From: a virus
Virus record (IMG/VR): IMGVR_UViG_3300042304_001247
Location: 1 to 23,485 of that record
Reading direction: 5' to 3' (one strand)
DNA: 23,485 bases
Shown here: positions 1 through 5,376 of the stretch, one piece after another
Layout: every line of letters begins with the position of its first letter
How positions within the stretch are numbered: position 1 is the stretch's first letter
Notes under the pieces: model-generated
What the model saw: only the letters and a program-made list of their open reading frames with translations
Told to the model about the DNA's origin: nothing
Database searches by the model: none
Position numbers and translations under genes: made by a program

Positions 1-1
1 T

Positions 2-604
2 GGTACAACTTATAGAATGTTAGATTGGTCTAGAAGAAATAGTGCTAAGAGCTTTACGTTAGCATCGACCGCTGCTGTGTATGGAGAAACAGAACAAATA
101 CCTGTTAAAGAAACAGATGAATTGAATCCTATTTCTCCATACGCTGAATGGAAATTAAAAGCTGAAGATTGTTTAAGCATGTACAAATCATATTTTACAT
201 GTACAGCACTCAGATTCTTTAATGTCTATGGCAACGGTCAAAGTAGCACTGGAAGTTATGCTCCAGCTGTTGCAAGATTTTTAGATCAATATAGATCTGA
301 ACAACCAATAACAGTGACAGGTTCTGGCTTACAAACCAGAGATTATGTCAATGTTAATGATATATGTTCAGCACTATATGAATCTGGAAAAAGAATTGGA
401 CCATTCTTAATAATGAATGTTGGATCAGGCAAAGAAATAGCTATCTTAGACATAGCAAAAGCCTTTGAAACAAATATAACATTCATTGATAAAAGAAAAG
501 AACCAATGAGATCTGGAGCTGATATTACTTTAATTAAAAGTAAATTAGCATGGAGACCAAAGGAAAATATCTTTGAATGGATCAAACATAATTTAGATCT
601 TTGA
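2..604 (+). CDS. NAD-dependent sugar-nucleotide epimerase/dehydratase, 5'-truncated
   Basis: This is the C-terminal two thirds of an extended short-chain dehydrogenase, the family that epimerises or dehydrates nucleotide sugars such as UDP-glucose or ADP-heptose. The reading frame is open to the left edge (GTTYRMLDW...), so the Rossmann NAD-binding N-terminus lies outside the window and the ATG at 17 is probably internal. Visible family marks are STAAVYGE (the catalytic Ser/Thr strand), the catalytic YxxxK as SPYAEWK, the conserved RFFNVYG, and TRDYVNVNDIC near the sugar-binding loop. In phages such enzymes usually supply sugars for glycosylating virion proteins or DNA, or modify host surface sugars; the substrate cannot be told. 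Family call is firm. Confidence 0.88.
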   Translation, partial: GTTYRMLDWSRRNSAKSFTLASTAAVYGETEQIPVKETDELNPISPYAEWKLKAEDCLSMYKSYFTCTALRFFNVYGNGQSSTGSYAPAVARFLDQYRSEQPITVTGSGLQTRDYVNVNDICSALYESGKRIGPFLIMNVGSGKEIAILDIAKAFETNITFIDKRKEPMRSGADITLIKSKLAWRPKENIFEWIKHNLDL

Positions 605-623
605 CATATTGGTAAAATAAAGA
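595..623 (+). promoter_or_regulatory. boxA-like / TTTGACATA leader element at head of tRNA array
   Basis: The stretch overlapping the epimerase stop reads AGATCTTTGACATATTGG. The core CTTTGACATA recurs at 1016-1025. It resembles the boxA antitermination signal (E. coli TGCTCTTTAACA) in the form seen before Bacteroidetes rRNA genes. It sits directly upstream of the tRNA array. It could instead be a TTTG-type promoter element. Confidence 0.35.
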
Positions 624-627
624 AATT

Positions 628-682
628 AGGATGCATACAGCAAATTTAAAAACTTTTATTGGAAAAAGCAAAACTGCATCCT
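628..682 (+). other. leader hairpin before the first tRNA
   Basis: AGGATGCA (628-635) and TGCATCCT (675-682) are perfect 8-bp complements separated by 39 nt, with a smaller CTTTT/AAAAG pairing inside. The structure ends 7 nt before tRNA-Ile and may be a processing stem for the tRNA precursor. No coding potential is seen here. Confidence 0.45.
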
Positions 683-689
683 GTTAAAT

Positions 690-763
690 AGACACTTAGC
701 TCAATTGGTTAGAGCATTCGCCTGATACGCGAAAGGTTACAAGTTCGATTCTTGTAGTGTCTA
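690..763 (+). tRNA. tRNA-Ile (GAU)
   Basis: The cloverleaf is complete. Acceptor AGACACT pairs perfectly with AGTGTCT, the anticodon stem is TTCGC/GCGAA with loop CTGATAC (GAU at 724-726), the T arm is ACAAG-TTCGATT-CTTGT, and the discriminator is A763. The 3' CCA is not encoded, so it must be added after transcription. Confidence 0.95.
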
Positions 764-928
764 CGCAGAAATCCAACACAACGACGACTTGCAAACAAAG
801 TATTCTAGTGATAGAAGCAGTCATCCAAGTATGATTTGGAACGTGCACTGGTAGGCAACCAACCTATATTATGATACGAGCTAATACTTGTGGATTAAAG
901 GTGACGATCAGGAAAGACTGATAATTTT
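764..928 (+). other. tRNA spacer with candidate structured RNA
   Basis: This is a 165-nt spacer with no gene-like reading frame. Pairings read directly are CAAGTAT (826-832) with ATACTTG (884-890), extended by UCC/GGA across one bulged base, and CAGTC (818-822) with GACTG (916-920) as an outer stem. There is also TAGG/CCTA (852-855/863-866) inside, and an alternative ATCAG/CTGAT hairpin at 907-922. This is weaker than the spacer RNA at 1759-1901, and base pairing by chance is not excluded. Confidence 0.35.
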
Positions 929-1000
929 GGTCTCATAGTTAATCGGCTATAATATTGCCCTGTCACGGCAAAGTGCCGGGTTCGATTCCCGGTGGGACCG
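929..1000 (+). tRNA. tRNA-Asp (GUC)
   Basis: The acceptor GGTCTCA pairs with TGGGACC (one G-U), the anticodon stem is TTGCC/GGCAA with loop CTGTCAC giving GUC at 962-964, and the T arm is CCGGG-TTCGATT-CCCGG. The discriminator is G1000, the usual Asp identity base. CCA is not encoded. Confidence 0.95.
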
Positions 1001-1011
1001 CAAACGATTGT

Positions 1012-1023
1012 TGTTCTTTGACA
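1012..1023 (+). promoter_or_regulatory. boxA-like antitermination element
   Basis: TGTTCTTTGACA closely matches the rRNA boxA form (E. coli TGCTCTTTAACA) that loads NusB/NusE. It lies between tRNA-Asp and the small membrane gene at 1049 and repeats the element at 595-606. The functional reading is inference by analogy. Confidence 0.4.
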
Positions 1024-1048
1024 TACTAAAAAATAAAAATTAAAAAAT

Positions 1049-1399
1049 ATGGATACAATATCATTTATTTTAGGAATGTCCTCGGTGGTGGTTATCGCAA
1101 TTGCGGTGGTTGCTGTCACAGGATTTTTTAAGGTCAGAAATGTTGAGAAACAATTCAATAACTACGAACAAAACTTTATGGTTGAGTTTGATAGTAGAAC
1201 AAAAGAAATTCACGATAATATAAATTATGTAAATAATGATTTAAATCGTAGAATTGATGAAGAAGGCAATGAATTAAATCGTAGAATTGATAACACAGAA
1301 AGAGAAATCTTTTCCCAATTAGATTCTCGATTAGATAAATTGGAAACTAAATTGACAGACACAATTAAAAACGGTTGTGATCCTGTTAAAAATAATTAA
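1049..1399 (+). CDS. small membrane-anchored coiled-coil protein
   Basis: A 116-residue protein with one N-terminal membrane segment at about residues 5-26 (FILGMSSVVVIAIAVVAVTG), followed by a long charged helical region. The helical part contains a near-duplicated unit: LNRRIDEEGNE followed by LNRRIDNTERE, and then heptad-like LDSRLDKLETKL, so it is a likely parallel coiled coil. Orientation is probably N-out/C-in or the reverse; this cannot be resolved. It is embedded in the tRNA array and presumably co-transcribed with it. Small membrane coiled-coil proteins of this type are common in large phages of Bacteroidetes and marine hosts, sometimes near lysis genes, but I do not recognise a function. 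The ATG is preceded by an A/T-only leader. Confidence 0.75.
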   Translation: MDTISFILGMSSVVVIAIAVVAVTGFFKVRNVEKQFNNYEQNFMVEFDSRTKEIHDNINYVNNDLNRRIDEEGNELNRRIDNTEREIFSQLDSRLDKLETKLTDTIKNGCDPVKNN

Positions 1400-1447
1400 C
1401 GAGTCATAAGACATAATAAATAAATCGTTAAAGACAATAATCGTTAT

Positions 1448-1521
1448 TACCCTTTCGTCTAATGGCAGGACAGCTGGTTTTGGTCCAGCTAATCGAGGTT
1501 CGAGTCCTTGAGGGGTAACCA
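1448..1521 (+). tRNA. tRNA-Gln (UUG), CCA encoded
   Basis: The acceptor TACCCTT pairs with AGGGGTA (one G-U), the anticodon stem is GCTGG/CCAGC with loop TTTTGGT giving UUG, and the T arm is CGAGG-TTCGAGT-CCTTG. The discriminator is A1518, followed by an encoded CCA at 1519-1521. Confidence 0.94.
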
Positions 1522-1526
1522 AACAT

Positions 1527-1602
1527 AGCGGGTTGGTAGAAGTGGTATCTCGCGAGCCTCATAAGCTCGAGGTCGGGGGTTCGAATCCCTCACCCGCAAC
1601 CA
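1527..1602 (+). tRNA. tRNA-Met-type (CAU), CCA encoded
   Basis: The anticodon stem CGAGC/GCTCG carries loop CTCATAA (CAU). The T arm is GGGGG-TTCGAAT-CCCTC and ACCCGCA-A-CCA ends the molecule at 1602. Six acceptor pairs form (GCGGGT/ACCCGC), but the first position is A1527 opposite A1598, so 1-72 is unpaired. That is a hallmark of initiator tRNA, though the usual three G-C pairs of an initiator anticodon stem are absent. The D stem (GAGA/TCTC) needs one extra U. It could be an initiator, an elongator Met, or an Ile tRNA with lysidine-modified CAU. Confidence 0.85.
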
Positions 1603-1604
1603 AA

Positions 1605-1681
1605 TGAAGTGTAGCTCAGTGACATTAATGAGAGCAAGTCGTAAAAGACCGTGACGGTAGGTTGAATTCCTCCCACTTCAT
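1605..1681 (+). tRNA. tRNA-like gene with degenerate core, isotype undetermined
   Basis: A perfect 7-bp acceptor (TGAAGTG/CACTTCA), a D stem GCTC/GAGC and a T arm GTAGG-TTGAATT-CCTCC (4 of 5 pairs) give a tRNA outline. However, the D loop is 14 nt and lacks the usual GG, and holds the palindrome CATTAATG. Only a 3-bp anticodon stem (GTC/GAC around GTAAAA) can be drawn, so no anticodon can be assigned. The T loop lacks the invariant TTC. It may be a decayed tRNA or a tRNA mimic; the intact acceptor argues against simple decay. Confidence 0.5.
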
Positions 1682-1685
1682 ATTT

Positions 1686-1757
1686 GGTCCCATCGTCTAT
1701 CGGTTAGGACATCAGGTTTTCATCCTGAAAAGTCGGGTTCGACTCCCGGTGGGACTA
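1686..1757 (+). tRNA. tRNA-Glu (UUC)
   Basis: The acceptor GGTCCCA pairs with TGGGACT (a G-U at 1-72), the anticodon stem TCAGG/CCTGA carries loop TTTTCAT (UUC), and the T arm is TCGGG-TTCGACT-CCCGG. The discriminator is A1757. CCA is not encoded. The spacer RNA at 1759 begins one base further on. Confidence 0.94.
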
Positions 1758-1758
1758 C

Positions 1759-1901
1759 TAAGAATAACTGTCACTCCATTCAATGTGATGTCGACAATCA
1801 CGAATGGATCAAAGTGTTCATCACCCTCAGCCTAGGCCTAGAGAAAACTCTAATGAAGCTGTTAAGATTGGAGCGAGACGGGTACTCCAAAGTTATTCTT
1901 A
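1759..1901 (+). ncRNA. 143-nt closed, multibranched RNA between tRNA-Glu and tRNA-Ala
   Basis: The spacer is closed by an 11-bp perfect terminal helix, TAAGAATAACT (1759-1769) with AGTTATTCTTA (1891-1901). Inside are three nested units readable by eye. The first is TCCATTC/GAATGGA (1775-1781/1802-1808) with GTGAT/ATCAC stacked inside it. The second is CAGC/GCTG enclosing a TAGAG-AAAA-CTCTA hairpin near 1836-1862. The third is GGAG/CTCC at about 1870-1888. The ends abut the flanking tRNAs within 1-3 nt, so cleavage of both tRNAs would release it as a discrete RNA. It has no tRNA features and no plausible reading frame. The closest known precedent is the stable RNAs C and D in the T4 tRNA cluster; no homology to them is claimed. 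Confidence 0.65.
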
Positions 1902-1904
1902 AAT

Positions 1905-1978
1905 GGGGAATTAGCTCAGCTGGCTAGAGCGCCTGCCTTGCACGCAGGAGGTCATCGGTTCGACTCCGATATTCTCCA
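1905..1978 (+). tRNA. tRNA-Ala (UGC)
   Basis: The acceptor GGGGAAT pairs with ATTCTCC and carries the G3-U70 wobble that alanyl-tRNA synthetase reads. The anticodon stem CCTGC/GCAGG carries loop CTTGCAC (UGC), and the T arm is ATCGG-TTCGACT-CCGAT. The discriminator is A1978. CCA is not encoded. Confidence 0.95.
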
Positions 1979-1979
1979 C

Positions 1980-2183
1980 TATTGATGATGAAATAGTAAT
2001 TAAACGAGTATCCAGAGGGAACACTGCCAGAATCCCACAACAGATAGGACGGAGAAAAGTTAATGAAAGACAATGGCGCATCGGGAACTCACACAGGCCG
2101 CAATCTGTAATCGAGTATGAAGAGTACATACCAATAGCTCTCTTTATCCCGCAATGGTAAGAAAAATGGTCGACTCATCAATA
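1980..2183 (+). ncRNA. about 204-nt spacer RNA closed by a 9-bp terminal helix
   Basis: TATTGATGA (1980-1988) is a perfect complement of TCATCAATA (2175-2183), and the two arms sit immediately next to tRNA-Ala and tRNA-Asn. Interior pairings include GGGA/TCCC in the first third and ACAGAT/ATCTGT spanning about 2039-2108. The base composition is visibly richer in G and C than neighbouring genes. The internal fold is less obvious than that of the RNA at 1759-1901. No gene-like frame is seen on either strand. Confidence 0.5.
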
Positions 2184-2186
2184 AAT

Positions 2187-2258
2187 TCCTCGGTAGCTCA
2201 GCGGTAGAGCACGCGACTGTTAATCGTGTGGTCGTAGGTTCAAATCCTACCCGGGGAG
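2187..2258 (+). tRNA. tRNA-Asn (GUU)
   Basis: The acceptor TCCTCGG pairs with CCGGGGA (one U-G), the anticodon stem CGCGA/TCGTG carries loop CTGTTAA (GUU), and the T arm is GTAGG-TTCAAAT-CCTAC. The discriminator is G2258. CCA is not encoded. Confidence 0.95.
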
Positions 2259-2265
2259 CAACTTA

Positions 2266-2363
2266 AAACCGATTCGGGTTCGACGTAAAATGGATCCTGC
2301 GCCTTGAAATATAGACAAAACGTCATTAAATATCCATCATTGAAGGTGTCATCGGTGACCTTC
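2266..2363 (+). ncRNA. spacer RNA with candidate pseudoknot and 3' hairpin
   Basis: Two complementary pairs interleave: GACGT (2282-2286) with ACGTC (2320-2324), and ATGGAT (2290-2295) with ATCCAT (2332-2337). This is the A-B-A'-B' order of an H-type pseudoknot. It is followed by the hairpin GAAGGT (2342-2347) / ACCTTC (2358-2363) with a CA/TG extension. A short AACC/GGTT hairpin opens the region at 2267. The region lies between tRNA-Asn and tRNA-Gly. Short stems could arise by chance; the pseudoknot is a hypothesis. Confidence 0.4.
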
Positions 2364-2368
2364 TAATT

Positions 2369-2444
2369 GCGAATATCGTATAATGGCTTATTACTCCAGC
2401 CTTCCAAGTTGGAGATCTCAGTTCGATTCTGAGTATTCGCTCCA
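2369..2444 (+). tRNA. tRNA-Gly (UCC), CCA encoded
   Basis: The acceptor GCGAATA/TATTCGC is perfect, the anticodon stem CCAGC/GTTGG carries loop CTTCCAA (UCC), and the T arm is CTCAG-TTCGATT-CTGAG. The discriminator is U (2441), as in bacterial tRNA-Gly, followed by encoded CCA at 2442-2444. Confidence 0.95.
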
Positions 2445-2468
2445 AATTTTACCAATATGTAAATAAAT

Positions 2469-2550
2469 GCCTGAGTGGTGGAATTGGTAGTCACGCCAGA
2501 TTTAGGATCTGGTGCCGAAAGGCGTGTCGGTTCGAGTCCGACCTTGGGTA
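2469..2550 (+). tRNA. tRNA-Leu (UAG)
   Basis: A class II tRNA with a long variable arm (TGCCGAAAGGCG). The anticodon stem CCAGA/TCTGG carries loop TTTAGGA (UAG), and the T arm is GTCGG-TTCGAGT-CCGAC. The acceptor GCCTGAG/CTTGGGT contains three G-U pairs, unusually weak. The discriminator is A2550. CCA is not encoded. Confidence 0.93.
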
Positions 2551-2576
2551 CAAAAATAATAGATATATAAGCCAAT

Positions 2577-3275
2577 ATGTCAAAGTTAAAATCATTTTCT
2601 GAATTCGCTGGATTTAAAGAAGTCGATGCTCTTGGTTACGGCAACGAAGCTAAGAAACATCGCTTAACATATTCCAAAGAAAAACCAGTTATCATTAAGA
2701 TGACCAAAGAAAATGGTGTCTATGAACAACTCTTACACTTTCAAAATCCAAGAAATTCAAGTCAAGAAACTCTTTCTGAAATAGAAGAAAATATATCTTT
2801 GCAAAAAGAATTAAGCGATTCAGAAATTGAGTTTATTAAAAGAGCTGAAACTGACATGTTACTTTTAATCAATGAAAGATTAATTGAACTAGGTGGAACT
2901 GATGAGATGCTTCTTCTACAAGCAGTAACTGCATTTACAGATCCTTTGCTTTATAAGTTAAAACATTTTTATAATAGACCAAGACCTGCTCAATTAGCAA
3001 GAGCATTAGATTTAGAATTGTATCCTGTAATTCCTACTAATGCCTCAAGTGCAGCTTATCCAAGTGGACATGCTCTTGATTCATATACATGTGGTTGGAT
3101 CATTGGTCAAAAATATCCTGAATTAGCTGATCAAATTTCAACTTTTTGTGAAGAAGTAGCTTTTACCAGAATTCAGGCTGGTGTACACTACAGATCTGAT
3201 GCTGATTTTTCTAAAATCATCTTTGATAAATTAGTAGAATCACAGACAATAACCTTGGATTATTTTTTATTGTAA
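2577..3275 (+). CDS. PAP2-superfamily phosphatase with capsid-targeting-like N-terminus
   Basis: A 232-residue protein carrying the full three-part signature of the PAP2/class A acid phosphatase superfamily. K127-x6-R134-P135 (KLKHFYNRPRP) is motif 1, PSGH at 162-165 is motif 2, and R198-x5-H204-x3-D208 is motif 3, with Thr replacing the usual Ser before Arg. These residues form the phospho-histidine active site that removes phosphate from lipids, nucleotides or small phosphoesters. There is no signal peptide or membrane helix, unlike most PAP2 enzymes, so it is likely soluble. The first residues, MSKLKSFSEFAGFKEVDA, match the tag shared with four other proteins here and may direct packaging into the prohead. 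The 3' end overlaps the convergent gene by 9 nt. Family call is firm; substrate and packaging are inference. Confidence 0.85.
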   Translation: MSKLKSFSEFAGFKEVDALGYGNEAKKHRLTYSKEKPVIIKMTKENGVYEQLLHFQNPRNSSQETLSEIEENISLQKELSDSEIEFIKRAETDMLLLINERLIELGGTDEMLLLQAVTAFTDPLLYKLKHFYNRPRPAQLARALDLELYPVIPTNASSAAYPSGHALDSYTCGWIIGQKYPELADQISTFCEEVAFTRIQAGVHYRSDADFSKIIFDKLVESQTITLDYFLL

Positions 3276-4223
3276 GCCAAAAGCCCAATTCGCTTCATTA
3301 TAAGAAGTCCAATAGCCATTAGCGTTTAATTCAGTTTTGGCAGTTGCTGCGTTAGCTGGACTAACTGTTACTAGAGTTTGTGCTAATTGTAAAAAAGCTG
3401 TATCATTCTTTGCACATCTTAAAAACTTGATATTGGCATTCTTGTTACCAAGAAAGTTAAAGCCATTTGGAACACTGTATTTTGAATTACTTTCAATAGT
3501 CATAACACCGTTTTGAGCTGGAGATAAACCAGGATATATCGCAGCGCCACCTGCGTCTATGCCAAATAAGTTTAAACCACCTGCACCTGCTGGAGATGCA
3601 GTTGGTGAATTATTCCAATTGCCACCATTTACTCTAATCCAACATGCATCATCTGTGGGTGATATTGCCATATCAATAATATCTCCATTTACCCAAGTTG
3701 GAGTACCTGACGACATGCCTAGGCCCGCGAATTGAATTGCGTTGGCATGCCAAAAGTTTCCATTACTAGAAAATCCAATACTAGCTGTATTATTTCCTAG
3801 AGGACTATTAGTCTTTGTTCCATCATTACCAATACCAATATAAGACAATCCAGTTCCGGAAGTACATTTGACACTAAACATTATTGATGATCCATCAAGT
3901 GGGCTTAATGTAAGCACTGATTGAATTACTGTGGTTCCTTGAGTAGCTGTTGTATTAGAATTACTTAATGTAATATTACTACCCATTACATTTGGATCTA
4001 AATAAAGATTATCGACTGGAAATTGAGTAGGTTGATTATTATTGGTATTATATACAGCAATGATATATCCTGGAACTTCATCTGGACCAGCATACCAATC
4101 TAATCCACCTAAGCCATCGTAATTTTGATTATCCACACCGATAACGATATTTCCCACTACAGATGTTCCAATAGGAGGACTTCCAGGATTTTGTGTGATT
4201 GCAAAGGGTCTAAATTGTGCCAT
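3267..4223 (-). CDS. tail-fibre-like structural protein
   Basis: A 318-residue protein rich in Gly, Asn, Ser and Thr with few charged residues, the composition of beta-rich phage fibres. The N-terminal part (PPIGTSVVGNIVIGVD, then DGLGGLDWYAGPDEVPGYIIA) resembles a repeat seen in structural proteins of Bacteroidetes phages. The middle (FWHANAIQFAGLG through WIRVNGGNWNN) resembles the SPRY/concanavalin-like lectin fold found in receptor-binding tips. The C-terminal ATAKTELNANGYWTSYNEANW is also typical of such proteins. It is the only minus-strand gene in the window. It is divergent from the gene at 4287, with which it shares a symmetric ATATATA element, and it convergently overlaps the PAP2 gene by 9 nt. 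A role in host recognition is likely but inferred. Confidence 0.7.
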   Translation of the reverse strand: MAQFRPFAITQNPGSPPIGTSVVGNIVIGVDNQNYDGLGGLDWYAGPDEVPGYIIAVYNTNNNQPTQFPVDNLYLDPNVMGSNITLSNSNTTATQGTTVIQSVLTLSPLDGSSIMFSVKCTSGTGLSYIGIGNDGTKTNSPLGNNTASIGFSSNGNFWHANAIQFAGLGMSSGTPTWVNGDIIDMAISPTDDACWIRVNGGNWNNSPTASPAGAGGLNLFGIDAGGAAIYPGLSPAQNGVMTIESNSKYSVPNGFNFLGNKNANIKFLRCAKNDTAFLQLAQTLVTVSPANAATAKTELNANGYWTSYNEANWAFGLQ

Positions 4224-4240
4224 TTAATATGATTATTTTC

Positions 4241-4268
4241 TTCTATATATTCAAAAAGATATATAGAA
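4241..4268. promoter_or_regulatory. divergent promoter candidate: inverted ATATATAGAA repeat
   Basis: TTCTATATAT (4241-4250) and ATATATAGAA (4259-4268) form a perfect 10-bp inverted repeat separated by 8 nt. It lies between the divergent starts at 4223 (minus) and 4287 (plus). Each arm lies about 20 nt upstream of the start it would serve. The same [GA]ATATATA[GA] motif recurs at 11011, 12537 and 20838, so it is a candidate phage late promoter. No transcript data support it. Confidence 0.5.
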
Positions 4269-4286
4269 AAACAAAGTACATCTACC

Positions 4287-5330
4287 GTGGAATTATTAAC
4301 TTACGAATCATTTATAAACAGTTCTAAGATCGTTGAATCTAGAAGACAACTACTAATAAACATCTTTAATCAATTTGAAGATATTAAGCCGATTATGAAC
4401 GAGGCTATTGCTATCATAGAACTTGGATCTTTAGACGAGGCTTTCGAAGGAGAAATCAATGAAGAAAGCATCATGGCTAAAATGAAAGATAAATTAGCTC
4501 AAGCTGTTGCTGTTGCAAAAGAAAAAGGCAAAGAAGCCTTGACTGGAGCTCAACAAAAAATTATTCAATTAGGTGGAAGTATTGGTAGTGTTATTAAATT
4601 AATGATTGGTAAATTAAAAGAATGGATTTCAGCTGCATTTACAGCTGCTAAAGGATTTTATGCCAAAGCTGCTCAAGCTAAATCAGCTGATATTAAGGAT
4701 ATGGTTAGTAAAGCAAGCGATGATACAAAGAATTTAATGATTAAAGAAATAGGACATTTAAAAACAGTTACTTCTTCTACTGCTTCATGGGTAATGAGTG
4801 GATTTTCTAAAGATGCAACTAAAGCTGCGGCTGAAGCTGCTAAAGAAGATGTTAAAGAATCATTTGAATTGGTAATTTTAGAATCTATTAATGAAGCTGT
4901 TTTATCAGGTGAATTGGACTTTACAGATCTTTTAGAATCTGATGGTCACAGTGCTGGAATTCCGTTTGTTAGTGCTATTGCACATAAAATGCACCATATT
5001 CCTCCATTTAATCTATTAGACAAAGTAAAACAAGGAGCTGAGAAAGTTGCCTCCGGAGTTTTAAATAAACTTTCATATTATGCAACTGAATTAGCAGGTG
5101 CTCCAGGCCCATTTAAATTTGTTGCTCTGGCCGCCATTATTGGTATTATAGCTGAAGTACAGTTTAAAGGTATTGCAAAACATGCAGTTTTACACGCTGT
5201 TCCTGGATTAGGTTTAATGGCTTCTATTATATCTAACGTTGCAATGGCATTAGCCGTTGTTGGTATTGTTGAAGCGCTTATCGCTAAAAAAGATGGCGAT
5301 GAAGAAGGTCACGACAAAGCTGAAGCCTAA
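4287..5330 (+). CDS. helical membrane protein with internal-protein-like tag and several prohead-protease-like sites
   Basis: A 347-residue protein with a GTG start; no in-frame ATG lies upstream before the promoter motif, and the tag-like N-terminus MELLTYESFINSS supports this start. The middle (residues 60-190) is Ala/Lys-rich and helical. Residues about 276-290 and 302-333 are strongly hydrophobic (VALAAIIGIIAE; LGLMASIISNVAMALAVVGIVEALI) and should insert into membranes. Sites fitting the T4 prohead protease pattern (L/I-x-E followed by a small residue) occur as LDE-A (after residue 51) and INE-A (after 203), with a looser MNE-A after 39. It could be an injected membrane-active internal protein or a scaffold component. 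I recognise no family. It is divergently transcribed from the tail-fibre-like gene. Confidence 0.65.
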   Translation: MELLTYESFINSSKIVESRRQLLINIFNQFEDIKPIMNEAIAIIELGSLDEAFEGEINEESIMAKMKDKLAQAVAVAKEKGKEALTGAQQKIIQLGGSIGSVIKLMIGKLKEWISAAFTAAKGFYAKAAQAKSADIKDMVSKASDDTKNLMIKEIGHLKTVTSSTASWVMSGFSKDATKAAAEAAKEDVKESFELVILESINEAVLSGELDFTDLLESDGHSAGIPFVSAIAHKMHHIPPFNLLDKVKQGAEKVASGVLNKLSYYATELAGAPGPFKFVALAAIIGIIAEVQFKGIAKHAVLHAVPGLGLMASIISNVAMALAVVGIVEALIAKKDGDEEGHDKAEA

Positions 5331-5340
5331 CTGAAACATT

Positions 5341-5373
5341 ATTTTATTAGGGAGTATAACTCTAAAATAAAAT
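5341..5373 (+). promoter_or_regulatory. intergenic inverted repeat
   Basis: ATTTTATT...GAGT-ATA-ACTC...AATAAAAT forms a long imperfect hairpin with a three-base internal mismatch. It ends 3 nt before the ATG of the M42 peptidase gene. It might terminate the upstream transcript or regulate translation. It lacks the U-tract of an intrinsic terminator. Confidence 0.35.
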
Positions 5374-5376
5374 TAC

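Noticed and set aside
1200-1300. Direct repeat TTAAATCGTAGAATTGAT within the gene at 1049
   Set aside because: It is a coding repeat of one coiled-coil unit (LNRRID twice) and needs no separate explanation.
2266-2300. GGGTTCGACGT resembling the 5' end of tmRNA
   Set aside because: No matching 3' tRNA-like end, no tag-peptide frame and no acceptor pairing were found, so tmRNA is not supported.
895-2575. Several minus-strand frames of 60-90 codons across the tRNA array (for example PTGNRTRHFAVTGQ, TPQGLEPRLAG, VPKVGLEPTRLSAPD)
   Set aside because: Each runs antisense through T-arm and anticodon sequences of tRNAs and has no ribosome start context or independent support.
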